DNA of 64,000 nt from Pyrocephalus nanus (taxonomy: Eukaryota; Chordata; Aves; Passeriformes; Tyrannidae). The notes beneath the pieces were generated by a model, which did no database searches, had not been told where the DNA came from, and worked only from the letters and a program-made list of their open reading frames with translations. Location: assembly GCA_038380795.1 (NCBI GenBank), contig CM076264.1, positions 2,048,001 through 2,112,000 of the forward strand. Reading direction: 5' to 3'. Positions 24,561 through 36,714 of the stretch are shown piece by piece; position 1 is the stretch's first letter; the number at the start of each line of letters is the position of its first letter. The position numbers and the translations under genes were made by a program.

Positions 24561-27500
24561 GGCCAAGCCAGTGATGATCGTGATCTGTGCTTCTGCCCTA
24601 TGGCTCTTGTCCTTTGCGCCCCCTCAGACCCTAAGGGAGCTTTCCTGCATTAGCCTTTTCGTACTGAGCAGGGCAATGCTGACCTGAAGGTCATAAGTGG
24701 CTTAATCCTCCAAGTGTGTGTGGAGCCACCCTCGTGGATATATTTTTATAATGTGCTAATGGCTCAGTAACTAGTGAGGGAGATGGAAATACTTTGGCCT
24801 GTCAGCTAAAGGGCACTAAAAGTCCTCTTTGGTCCTTAATATAGTAAGGACACATCTTAACAAGTGGCATTCCTCCCTTCTCAGCTTTGTAAGCTTCCTT
24901 TCAGTTTATTTTATGTTACAGCCGTTCAGGAATTGCTAGGGCTACCAGAATCACGTAACTGAAATAAAATAGTAATTCCTGCCATTTCTGCCTTTGCTTC
25001 ATTGAGGTGCCCTCTCTCTCTGCTCTCCCAAAATCCCTCAGCACACAGTGCAGGCAGTAACTTGCAAGTGTAGCAAGACTCAGTAAGGAAGATGATTTTC
25101 ATTTTTTTTCCCCCAGCTACATGTTCAATATGCTTCCTTTTAAAAAAATTAAGTCAGCATCCTCATTTTAATTAAATAAAAGACCGCTAGCTAAAGCCTC
25201 TTGAACATGTCGCATAAAAAATAGGAAGGAAGCCAAAGAGAAATGACTGCTGAGATAATTTCATCTCTCAAGCTGGGTCCTTCAGCTCGGTTTCCCAAAC
25301 CATCTACTGGCACCCAGGGAATGTCACGGCAAGCTGTGCTGTCACCCTGGGGCTCAGGAGTCACTTGTGGTCGTCCAAGGACACCTGTCCTGAGAGAGGC
25401 AGGAAGAAGATCTTTTAGGGTCAGGTAGCAAAGGAAGCTGTGAGGTGTCTCAGAAAATGTGTCAAAATACAGTAATGCTATAAAGTACTTTATCAGTAAT
25501 TAGGAAGTGAATTAGCAGTCATTCCTGCTAGGAGCTGCTTCCAAGGCTCTCAGCATTAATCTCTGTGCTCTCAGTGGAAGCAGTGGTGTATATTTACAGG
25601 AGACAGTTATCTAATTACTGGCCATTAATGAGTGTAGTCTCTAACCCTACTCAGAGAGGTGAGGAATGTCAGATGATGGATTGTTCCCTCTGCTCCTTAT
25701 CTCTCCTTTCTCCCTTGTTCAGTATCACGGGCCAAAGTCTGTATTACAGGCAGGGAACAAGCACTGTGGCACTGCCTGTTGGTGAATCCTCTCAGTGTGG
25801 GATTTGTGTTCTGCCCTGAGAGCTGGGGTGCTGCAGTTGGCCTGGTGCCAGCTGCCACTTCCCTCTCAGGGATAGAGGTTGGCATTTTGGATCGGGACTT
25901 CAGCCGGGCAGGAATAAGCAAGACTGTTAATTTGCTGTTAATACAGAACTTAGTCACTCTCTAAGGTAGACAGCTGTAAGTGCACAGTGGATTTGAACTG
26001 TTCAAACCCTATTAAAATACTTTTGGTGACCCTTAGGCTTAGGAGGAAGAGAGAATAAATTGCTATTTTGACGGAGCCACTGATCTTATAAATGGCACTT
26101 GTGGCTTCAAAGAGTCTGCAGAACTGGTCTCCGAAATGTTAAAGCTCCAGTTAGACGCAAAAGCAAATTTTTGGAGGATTTTTTGAACTGATAATAGTGA
26201 TGAGGGCTCTGGACTCTGAAACTTTGTGTCCTGGTGAAGGAGTCCATGCCATGGGTGCTTTGAATATCGGGCACAGTGTGCACTTGGCGCTGTCCCCGCC
26301 GGTATTGCATCTGTGACCGAGCTCTGCATGCACACAAAGGCAGCCTTTGTTCCCTTCCCCCTGACCCCGGTGACTCGGTGCCCTGCCAGGGTGCCCAGAC
26401 CATTTGCTGCAGAAGAAAAGAAGCTGCTGTAGAGCTCTTCAAAGAGGAGGATGCAGGGCCAGTCGGTTTGCAAGTGTTTAATGAGAAAAAACAGGTGAAT
26501 TTCTTATAATGCCTCACTTGTAACATTTTAGGCAATGCATAATGGCCCCAGGATGCGTGTTAATATTTGTATTCAATGTTTCCTGTTTTAAGATTTGTGT
26601 ATAATGTTTACCTACTCTGTAGGGTTTATTATTTCACTCTTTATGTTAGAAGTGGTAACCAGGTATGGATTTTGACCACTACAAATGGGCTAAAACCTGA
26701 GCCTCGCTCAGTTAAATCTCCCTGGCTATGGTTTTGTTTGGAAACACGAAGCAAAGGTTCTGACAGCTAACGCACCCCTACTCTGCTGCCTGTAAGAAGA
26801 GTCTCCACACAAGAATTCTACCAAGGACCATCCGTTCAGTCTCAAAATAAATGAAGATGACTCTGTCTTCTTTGTGGGCTGTTGTTTTGGTTTGCAGCTT
26901 GCTCTGGGTTAGTGGCTCTTTGGAGTGAATTTAAAAACCAAACCACAGTATTGGCTTCTTGCATAAGGTGCTCTCAGCAGATGCAAGACCCTGGCATGGA
27001 AATCAAAGAACACACTTATTTGGTGGATGTAGGATGAGCCAAAGCACCTAACAGGGATCACTGTAAGGCAATAGTGCTTTACCAGCCTCTGCTGACTCTT
27101 GGAATGAATATTTTGAAGGCAGTGCAGATTCTTCTTAATCTAATTTGGTGGATGTGGATTCCAGAAGGAAGAAGATTTGTCAGTGTTTCACGGACCAGAT
27201 GGCTGTGTACGGATTTGGACTGAATTATTTCCATTTCAAGTCCTCTGCAGCAGGAGGAAAAATATGATTTCAGTCTCATAGCTATATTTATATTTATGTC
27301 TGTAACTGCTGGTTAATACAATTCTGGTCAGAGAGTTTGGAGATCATTTCTTTTGTTAGGCAGACAAGAGACAGCGTCATCCATTAGCACTAATCCTGTT
27401 TGCTGAGAAGCCCAGTGTCTAAGGGTTAGACTGATTTATGTTTCGTCTTTGTCCCTCTTTAAAATTGGAGGGAGGTGTGGCTTAGAGTTGCATGGATAAA

Positions 27501-28984
27501 CGTTGGTATTATGACACCTGCTGGCAGGTGTTCCTTGAAGGAGTTGGTGGGGATGCCAGAGGAATTCTGACAGCTTTTACTTCATGGTTCCTGAGTCGGT
27601 ACAGCCTGAGATGCCTTGGGTTGTGAAGGTGCAGAATGAAGGATGTTACGTGGGATAAATGGAATGAGATTTTTAATCTGTAAAGCGCAGGCACTGCAAA
27701 AAAGTCAAGTTTTTGTTATCGCTCAAATTTGTGAAGTAGATACGTGGGAATCATCACAAACCCTGTAGGAAAACCAGCCATGAGAGTGCCTGCGATCAAC
27801 ACAATCAACCTTGACAATGATTCCTCCCCTTAAAAAGGCAAGGGTGGAAAATGAACTAAAGCTAAAAACTGGCGTGTTTCATCAGATACTTCTAGTCAGA
27901 TGGCAATAATACAGTGAGTTGTCATTTTGAGGACAAAAATATACAGTAGCATATGTTAAATCCAGCTAATTACCTCTTGTAGTTAAAGCACAATAGATTG
28001 TGGAATGGGCTAATACCCTGGAGAAGCCTGAATTGGAGCTGGCATTGCTCTTGCAAAAGCCCAAACGTGGACCAGAGGACCCAAATTTGCTGCTTTGAAA
28101 AGGATGGTAACATGAGTTCTGCCAGGGGAGGAAAAAAAAAAAAGTGTTCATTCAGAGGCATCACAGGCTGACAGGAGGGGGAGGCAGCAGAACTTGTGCA
28201 AGGAGATGTCTGAATTTGGCAGGGATTTCAAACTGAGTCTAAAATAAAGTGGGTTGCGTGCAGGCAGGGCCAGCCCGTTATGGGAAGGAGGGATACTGCC
28301 AGCTGAAATGTGTCAGAAAGCCTGGGCAAGCCTCCTGCTGGAAAGGAGGGGGTTATGGTTTCAGCAAATTCAGAGGAGTATTTTGTTGAATATGAAAGCT
28401 ATTTAGTTGTTGGGGCTTTCGCCCACATTTCTTACCACTTTCAACTTGTACCGCTTAAGAAAATATGTGAAAAGCTGGCACATGGCAAAGGTGGTGGTAT
28501 GGAGGCAACATGAAATGATTTCCTTTTCAGAATACCTGTAAAGATGTATTTTGGGTTGTGAAGGACCATCAAAGGCAATCATACCTTTTATAGGATGTAC
28601 TGTAAACTTGAAGGATTATTTTGAGTATAGAAAATAATAATAATCCATGCAATTCAGTCATAGAAGAGCAATGGATGATGGGTGGGTGGGAGAAGTAAGA
28701 GTTGAGATTCATTTAAAAAAAACCCCACCCAAATTACTGAGGGTACCATGTAGCTTTTAGGTAGAAATCATTTACTGGGGAGGGTTAAAGCAATAATAAG
28801 AAAAAAAATTTGTAAATTCAATTACTAACTGCTTAGTTGAGGCAAAGTGGGAACATGTCATCTAAACTAATAGAACAACTAAACCCCATTACATTAATTG
28901 TCTTACTTAATTTATAGATTGCTGGGGAGCAGTGGAGAGCAAGGTGTTTATTCATGACTGCTTTGAGAATGTGAAAATTAATGT

Positions 28985-29016
28985 ATTTTTCCTTTTTTTT
29001 TTTGTTTTAGGTAAGT
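28985..29016 (+). other. Candidate recursive (ratchet) splice site
   Basis: A polypyrimidine tract (28985-29008) interrupted by a single G ends in TTTTAG, with AG at 29009-29010. It is followed at once by GTAAGT at 29011-29016, giving AG|GTAAGT with no exon between acceptor and donor. A branch-point-like TTAAT lies about 30 bases upstream (near 28979). In known recursive splicing of long vertebrate introns, such a site first acts as an acceptor, and the regenerated GTAAGT then acts as donor for the next step. Both halves are close to consensus, which is unusual by chance. It implies rightward transcription through this point. No transcript evidence is available here. Confidence 0.5.
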
Positions 29017-29069
29017 AACTGAAGGGGACATGAAGAATTGACATTTAAATGGCCAGCATGTTGCAAAAG
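29011..29069 (+). other. Possible recursive-splice (RS) exon
   Basis: Vertebrate ratchet sites are usually defined first by a short downstream exon with its own 5' splice site. Here AAAAG|GTATTT at 29065-29075 would end a 59-base exon starting with the GTAAGT. The donor is moderate. It is expected to be skipped in the mature RNA when the upstream GTAAGT wins. Low confidence by itself; it depends on the ratchet call. Confidence 0.25.
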
Positions 29070-30720
29070 GTATTTCCATTTAGATTCAACAAAAAATGTG
29101 TGAATCATTATATTATTTTTATTTTATCAGTTATATATTATATTTGAGTACAAATATTAATGTATATTTTCCTGCTTCTTTAAGAAATGAGATCTTCCTT
29201 TGTTCACTGAATGATTGATAGGGGTAAAAATCAGCCAACCTGTGTTTGTAGTTTTGTAGTAATAATAATACTAATTAATCTGATGATGATGAATGAAATG
29301 TATAAAGTATCATGCTTGAAACCTTTGTGCCCCAGGCTTTGCCTGAGGTCAGATGGGGCACTGCTGATTCTGCTGGTTATCCCTGCGAAGTGCGTTTTCT
29401 ATGCTGAGCAATAAAGTGATTTCTCAGAGATGGTACCACTGGGTAACTCCATGCAAGCTAAACCAGGACCTGATCCCTAAACAGCCCCTTCCGTGCCAGC
29501 CGGATGGATATGGATATGGAGGTATGTCAGGGCTTATCCTGCACTGGGAACCAGGGGCTGCAAATATGCTGGGAACAGAATTACCCACCTTCTGCTGGAG
29601 ACACCCACACCCAGCTTCAGAGCACACCCTGCTGTGTCTTGTCTGCAAGAGTTCTCCGAAGGATTCTTTTTTTTGCGTCACTGATAATTGATTCTAATTT
29701 TGCCGAATGTTTGTTGTCAAATGGGGTTGTAAGTGAAAAATGCATCCAGGAGGGTGGAGGTTGATGGGGGACCGATGGATACAGAGAGCAGTTCCAGCTA
29801 ACACGGATCAGGGATGGTAACTCAGCTGTCTGGAAGGATCTTCAGAAAGGTTGGTTAAAGAAAGAGAATTCTGTCTTACAAGAATGTCGGTGTTTCCTAA
29901 TTATTTCCATTAGAGTGAAAGTTACACTTCTTTAATATTCTTGACAGAAGAGTGGAAAGAGGAAGGCAGACCTCTTGATTAGGAAGTGTGTGGGATACAG
30001 TTGGTAGACTCCATTTCTGATCTCAGTGAGGCAGAACTGAGGTTTGTCTCTGAATTTTCTACTTCTGAAAAGATTATGGAGTCTAATGGGTTGCTGCCTG
30101 TCCCAGACTGTGAATTAAACCCCAAACTATATTGGACACAAAAATTCAGTATTCTCTGACAAGATTTGCAGCTGAAAAAATCTGGTTTTGCCTTTTTTAA
30201 ACTTTCCAGTATTGGTTGCATGTGACTACTTTATCTTTTTCTGCTGTTCAATCTGATTTTCCTTTCTCTCCCTTGGGATTTTACTGACACAGAAATGTGA
30301 GCACACAAAGCCTCACCTGAAACTGATTTTAGTGAACTGAGTTTGGGAATATTTCATCTTAAAAAAAAAAAAAAGTCTGTCCAACTGAGACTTGGGTTGC
30401 CCTTAATTATTCTGATTTGTGTTTTAAGCAAGAAATGTTTTGAAAGATGTGGTATAAACGTGTTGCAGCCAAGCAAGAAAACAAATCAATTTGTTTCTCT
30501 CCTGAAACTTGCTGTAATTTTACTGGCTCAGAGGTCCTTGTGAAGAGAAGCACAAACATCTCAATGTGTACAAGTTGTGCTTATTATCACAGAATAAATG
30601 CCTTTGTGGGAACTAAAAAGTCTTTTAAGTTCCCAGAGAATGCCACAACATCATTTTAGCCTTTGAAAAGAGAAGGCACTTGGCTAGCAGTAAAACAAAA
30701 TGCTGCTGTTTGTGCCTACT

Positions 30721-30746
30721 TTTGATTTTTTTTTATTTATTTATTT

Positions 30747-30776
<30 letters not shown>
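30721..30776. repeat. T-rich low-complexity tract
   Basis: About 56 bases almost wholly T, with ATTT repeats in the first half and an unbroken run of T in the last part. Low-complexity DNA; length is likely variable between individuals. Confidence 0.92.
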
Positions 30777-30779
<3 letters not shown>

Positions 30780-32158
30780 ATTTGAGGAGCTAAACATTAA
30801 GAAAGCCCCCAGTTGTGAAGGAGTGGCAAAACATTCCATTTGAGAACAGGGGTGGAACCTGCAGCAGAGTACAGTTGTGGATCTCTGAGCACCAAATGAC
30901 CCCCAGTTATTTGGAACTGACACGACGATATAAAATCAGCAGTAATTATTTGTGCACTAATTTTATGCAGCAAACCACAATATTAGACTTGATGCAGTAT
31001 TTGCTGAATGCCTCATGTATTTGCTGAGTGTAAAATTAATACAAGTTGGTCCTGTATGGATTTATGTCTCGTGGGCTGCATTAGGGTACACTGTGGGGAA
31101 ACAGATATAATGGTATAAAAAGATGAAATTAGAATGATTTGTTTTAGGCAATTTAGTTTATTACACTCGACATCTTATCAGGTCTCTGAAACGTAACTAG
31201 AAGCTTTCTCTTGGAAACATGTCATGTCCTGTCTGTCCTGCTGATCATCAGGAGTGGGTTGTTATTCCTTTCCTGTAATGATGTGCCTTCTGTCAGAATC
31301 CAGCAGAGACTCTGCTGCTGAGGAATACAAAATTCCTTTAATTTTTATGGGAATAATAATAATAATCTAATTATATGTTATGCCTTTGAAAGCTTTCAGA
31401 GCTCATCTCAGTAAGCCAGGCATTGCTCTATGAGCTGCATCATGCCCATTGTGAACAATATTGATTCTTGAAATGTAGATTTGCTCCCCCCCCCTTTTTT
31501 GCTTGTTCCATTCTGCTGAGCCACATGTGCAAGTTTGAGCTCTCAATTGCAGGACTTCACAGTCTCGGTGTAATGCTTACAGTTCATTCAGGTAAATGCC
31601 AAACAAGGTACTTGGGGATTCTCAGAAGTGGGGCAAAATCGTCTAGGATCTCAGGTTCTCTGGGAATTTTGCCCCGCCTTTTAAAAGCACCGGCTTCTAG
31701 CCTGTGTGATCACAGAGGTTCCAGCTGAAACACGAGCTGTGTTCACACGGATTTCTCCAGAGGTAGGTGTTCTCTTTTTTTCCCCAAGACTCTTAGGATT
31801 TGGCAGTCAAACCTCTGGGTGTGGTATCTGTGTTTTATATCCCAGATCCCACCGTGTTTATTTACCATGGGTGGGTAACAAGGTGCCCCCAGTGTCGTGC
31901 TGTGCTGCAGGGAAACGCTGCCACGTCTTTTATCCCTCAAGCTTTTGATGAAGGACACTTACTGCATTTTTGGCACATGCTTTCCCTGGCGCTGGGCAGC
32001 AGGACAGGCGGCAATCCTTTCTTTCCTTTCTTCTCTCTGGCTCGGCTCTCAAGAGCCACATTTTTTCTTAGTGGTGATCCTGAAGTGGGGCAGTTGCTGC
32101 AGCACCTGATGACGTGCTGAGAGAAGCAGTAATTTTTCTTAGGGAAACTGAAGCAACT

Positions 32159-32177
32159 GGGGGGGGGAGGGGGGTGG
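32159..32177 (+). other. G-rich tract with G-quadruplex potential
   Basis: Nine G, an A, six G, a T and two G in succession. It can fold into a G-quadruplex with very short loops on the + strand. No promoter-like context surrounds it. Confidence 0.7.
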
Positions 32178-35090
32178 TTCAACATGCAACTTCACAAGAG
32201 AATTATCCTGGCGCCTCTTAATGATCATCCCAGTGTCTTTTCAGTATTGGAGAACCAAAAAACTCTGTGAATAGTAAATGCCTGGCAAACTCTGCCCGAT
32301 CTCCTAATGGGGAGACTTTTGCTGTGTCTTATTAGATCTGTGTGTGTTGGCTGTGCCTTTTTGGTTTTGAAACATCTGGCTAATCCTGTAGTTTGAGGGT
32401 ATACTGTTCATACTGATGCCAGCAAGCTTTTTAAGAATGATTTGATTTGTGTAAGAAAACCTTGTGTTGAATGCAAAGAATTAAAAAAAAAAAAATAGGA
32501 AGTCAATACAACAGTAGTCAGTATTGATAACTGTAAGAACACAGTATCATTTTGGGGGGAAAAAACCCCATGCTTTTTATATTCAGTTCCTCTGGAACTA
32601 AGAGGGTGTCAACTAACAGCAGTGGGGAGGAATCAAGTTTTGGAACTGGAGCAAAGGGAGAATATGATTCAGTTTTCTAATGTATGCCTCCCTGACTTGG
32701 AAGAGTTAGGAAAGAGCTACATAATGCTTAATCAGTTTATAACTGAGTCATTGGTTAGTCCTGATAACAAAACCTCTCAGCAACGTGAAAGATGTGGTTT
32801 ACTCAAATGCAGAACACAGAATTGGATATCCTAACTTTGGTTTGGAAAGGTGATTGTGTTTTCCTTTGGATAACTTCACTGTCACGCTGGTGAAAAAGGC
32901 TGGAAGTGGAGGACATGTGAGTCTGAGTGGAGATTCTGATGATGAGCTACATTAAGAATTGACAGAAGGATCTTCTGTCTGCACCTTTATTATATTTTCC
33001 TCCTTAAAAAATGGATGCAGCACTTCAGGATTTCTTCTGTGTGTATATTCAAAGTTAAACTGCATCTTTTGGGACCAGTGCCCAAAATGTCTGTATGCAC
33101 AAACATATGTGTATCTTTAAATTCCCTCCTGATATATAATAACAACGTTAAGTTGTGCCTGTCTGGACTTTCTGAGGAACAGATCTGAACATCTGAGAAA
33201 AGCAGGATAGCATTTCACATGGAATGGTGTTTTTGTTGGCAGCTTCAGGGCACATGAAAGTTTAAATGGGCATAATGAATAAATTACCCTTTGACTTCAG
33301 ACTGTTCCTTCAAAGCAAGGATGGAATGGTGTGCGGTGAGTTTGCTTTTTGCCTCCGTGTATTTCTTTGTAGGTAGGTAAGAGGCTCATTTTCTTCATGA
33401 TTAATTTAATCCATCCTAATCTCCCCTGTATTACAAAAAGCAAGGAAAAGCGTTTTTATGGTAACCAAAATGAGCGTGGAGAAGTCACGGTTATTTTCTT
33501 TTGATCTTCTTGAGATCTGTGAGTGCCAAATGGGAGAAATTCCAGGGTCTCTCTGAAGACTTTCAAAGTATTTCACGTTTGCCACTGATTTTCACATGGA
33601 ATGCTTTCAGATGCGGGGGCAATTAGCAGCTGATCTAAATCCAGCTGAAGACGACTCTGCCCCGGCAGAAATTGCGGCTAATGGGCCGTCAAGGCACACG
33701 GGATAATTCGAGTGTCCAGCACTAGTCTGAGCAGACACTGCCACCAGAAGGAGTGGGAAGCGGGGATACAGTGGCCAAGGGCTGAATTGCAGTGGCTCTG
33801 GAATAGCTGGTTGAAGAGATTGTGTAGCCAGGCTTGAAAATACCTTCCAGTTTAGTGGATGGGAAGGAAATGTGTGTGGAAAGCATCTCTTGCTGGAAGC
33901 AGTCACGGTTTAAGCAGCAGATTGTGTGTGGCTCTTTGGTCTCTTCTGATTTGGAGTTTTTCCTTTGCTTTTTCCCTGGGCATAAAAATAGAAAGAAGAA
34001 GCAGCTTCAAATAGGTTAAGGTCTCCCTAAGTGACTTTGCTTCATTTGAAAAAGAGCCCAAAGTAGAAATCCTGAGCAAGTGTTTCATGTAGTCCTAAGT
34101 TTTTCCACACAAAAAAATAAAACCTGAGATGTGAAACATTGCAAAGAGTAACAGGTTGGCTGCCTTTTTTTTTCTTTTTTTTTTTTTTCTTTTAATCTAA
34201 CTTACCCTTTCTGTAGAAGTCTGATTTATTTTCTTTTACCCATGGCAGAGAAAAGGACGTTATGTTTTTGCAGTGACAGGGTGGGTACTTGTTACCAGCC
34301 AGACAAATATCTTCTGTTTATAAACATATGCTGAGAAAACACTTCATTCTAATGCAGCCTTTGCAGTTCCTTGATTGTGCCAGAAGAGATGAAAACATAG
34401 GTCTGGCCACTCTGCAGAGCTGCTTTTAAAGATATTCTGCTTGTTTTAAGGTTTCAGACAATCTCAGATACGATGTAAATGTGAAATATTGTTACTTTTG
34501 CTCTGCTCCATCCCTATTCCAGTGCTACTTCTGGCACAGGTAGAGATTGAAGATGGGCCAAGGTAGCCGTCCTTGCCAGGCTTTCAAACACCACTGAAAG
34601 CTGGGGCGTGTCAAGTGTCCTCCTTTTGAGCCTGTGCCTACCTCTGAGTGTGTTTGCATACTGCAGACATGTCCCTCTTAAAAATGTACATCTAATCTTG
34701 TGTCCCTCTGAGCGTTTCCTGCGTGTTCTCCTCTCTCTGAAGGTTATTGTTTTGTTGGCTCTATTCCAGGAGTCAATGGGAAATGCATTGGAAGTGTGGT
34801 TTGTGTTGGGTCTAAGTGTTAATGGTAGAAAGTTTTCCATTGACATGCTTGAGGGCAAACCAGGTCAGTCTCGTCACTCCTGTTGCTGTAATGGATAAGC
34901 TTGGATTTTTTTTTTTTTTTCCTTCCTAAAGTATCAGTGGTGTGTAGGTAATACATCTGTTTTTATAAACCGTTTTCTTCCTTAGGCTGTTGTACAATGG
35001 CATGAAATAAATACTTAAAAAAAAATTATAATGCCCCCCCCCAATTTTTCATATTGCCCCTGACATATACCTTGGGTTAGGAACACAGAC

Positions 35091-35112
35091 CTTTTAAGGA
35101 ACTTTTAAGGAA
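35091..35112. repeat. Perfect 11-bp tandem duplication
   Basis: CTTTTAAGGAA occurs at 35091-35101 and again at 35102-35112 without interruption. Probably a replication-slippage duplication. Confidence 0.9.
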
Positions 35113-35168
35113 CTGTCAGATATGCAATCTGTGTGCTCCCACACAAAACCCTCTCTCCAGGTTTCTCT

Positions 35169-35190
35169 GGGAGGGAGGGAGGGAGGGAAA
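35169..35190. repeat. (GGGA)n microsatellite
   Basis: Four to five GGGA units within a purine-only stretch. A matching pyrimidine tract (CCTT/CCTC) lies at about 40678-40702. Confidence 0.9.
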
Positions 35191-36714
35191 GGGCTGGTAT
35201 ATATTGCATATATTTTGAAGTGACTGCAAACCTGGTCTGTAGTTTTCACATGCCTGTCTCATCTCTGGTGCAGAGGTGGGAACCCAAAGGGAGAGGGGAA
35301 GTCATTTTGATGCCCTTTCTGTCCTTGGGGCCTTTTCCCTGAGGAAACTGCTGGAAGCTGGGCTGCCTCATCCTCTGCCCTTGTTTTGCTCAGGCTGTAA
35401 CGTCACAGCAATTTGTCTCCTGAATTTGTAGCCATGAGAACAAATTATGATCTGCTGTAAGGGTAATTAGATTAACTCAAAAGGTCATAAAAGTGACAGG
35501 GAGAAAAGAAATGAATATCAAAGTGTGTGTACATATGTATATATGTATGTGAGTGGGTGCAGAGTGTATAAATGTATGTTAAATAGAACAGAGCCCATAC
35601 TCTTTGGTTTGAGAGCAGCAAACATTAATGAATCTATAAATTCTCTGAGGGGAGTCAGCTGATGTAGCTCAAACTCAAAGCCTTTGGATAAAAATCCTGC
35701 TCAGTAGTAGGCAATAGACACTTTCTGCTACATTAAGCTCTTTTCTGTAGAAGTTACACATAAACAGCTATTTTTTAGATGGGAATTGGGTACTTTCTAA
35801 AGAGTCTGTTTGCAGTTGTTAAAGGAAGTGATTTATAAGCAAATACAAATAGAGGATTTAAATCAAAACCACTAAGCAGGGCCTTTGGAATGGTGCAAAA
35901 CTTAGGCTGGTGGTTATGATAGAGTTGCTGAGAACCTGCAGCTGCACCTTGTGACAGGAGGAATTGCTTGGGCTGAGCGTGAGGACACGGGCAGTGGAAG
36001 GAGTTGCTGGGATCCACATTTAGTAACTACCCAAGGAAAGCAGTTAATGGTTTCTGGACCGAGCCATCTGTCTTCCAAAATTTAAAATGGAGTAGCAGCT
36101 GCAGAAGCTGAATCTTGCTTAAGAATTGGGCAAATACTGAAGCAAAATTTAATGTAGAGTCCTGTGTAAATACTGTCCAGGGTTGGACACCTGTCCGACC
36201 GTGTTGGAAGGAGAATAACAGCGACTGTCCAAGGAAGGCTGGGGATGGCCAGGAGAGCACAGGTGGTGTTTGCAGAGGAGGGGGGGGAGAAGAAATGCTC
36301 CTCCCATTTAGGACAAGGTTAATATGAGAGTGGGTGACAGCTTTATTTATATCCCCCTGTTAGGAGGGGTGGCTGGGAGCTGCCACTTGCTCTGTATCTT
36401 CTCTTAACTCCCCACCAGGGGTTCCTCTGTCTGAAGATTGTGACCTCTACGGTGGCCACTTTACTTTGTTCTCATTCCTCTTCGTATTTTATTAACTGAT
36501 GTTTTACAAATGACTTTATTAAGAAGTCCTACAACTGTAAATACACCCTTAATTAATGACCTGTTGCTTGCCTTGTTCCTCAGACAGCTTGGAAATGTGC
36601 AATGATAGAAACTTTGTCTGGGCACTGGGATCTGAACCACATTCGTCATCCATAAAAGCTGCATTTCAGCAGGGCCTGAGGGTCTGTTTCCCAATATTTT
36701 CTCCTCAGCAATAG

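Larger units (their letters stand above)
15240..28950. other. Long non-coding stretch, no gene recognised
   Basis: About 13.7 kb without a supportable exon, RNA gene or clear transposon. Landmarks: a TA tract at 16631-16644, paired hairpins at 17776-17812, a 30-base T-run at 18279-18308, a GC-richer patch at about 24280-24560 and a multi-frame open segment at 26060-26535. The open frames were examined and show no family resemblance. The composition is intron-like or intergenic. Confidence 0.55.
29080..36710. other. Non-coding stretch with homopolymers
   Basis: No gene or clear transposon seen. Landmarks: A14 at about 30361, a T-rich tract at 30721-30776, a C-run at 31484-31493, a G-rich tract at 32159-32177, A13 at about 32484, T-rich at 34166-34194, T16 at about 34907, an 11-bp tandem duplication at 35091-35112 and GGGA repeats at 35169-35190. 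The 33.6-33.75 kb segment keeps several CpGs in otherwise depleted DNA. Confidence 0.55.
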
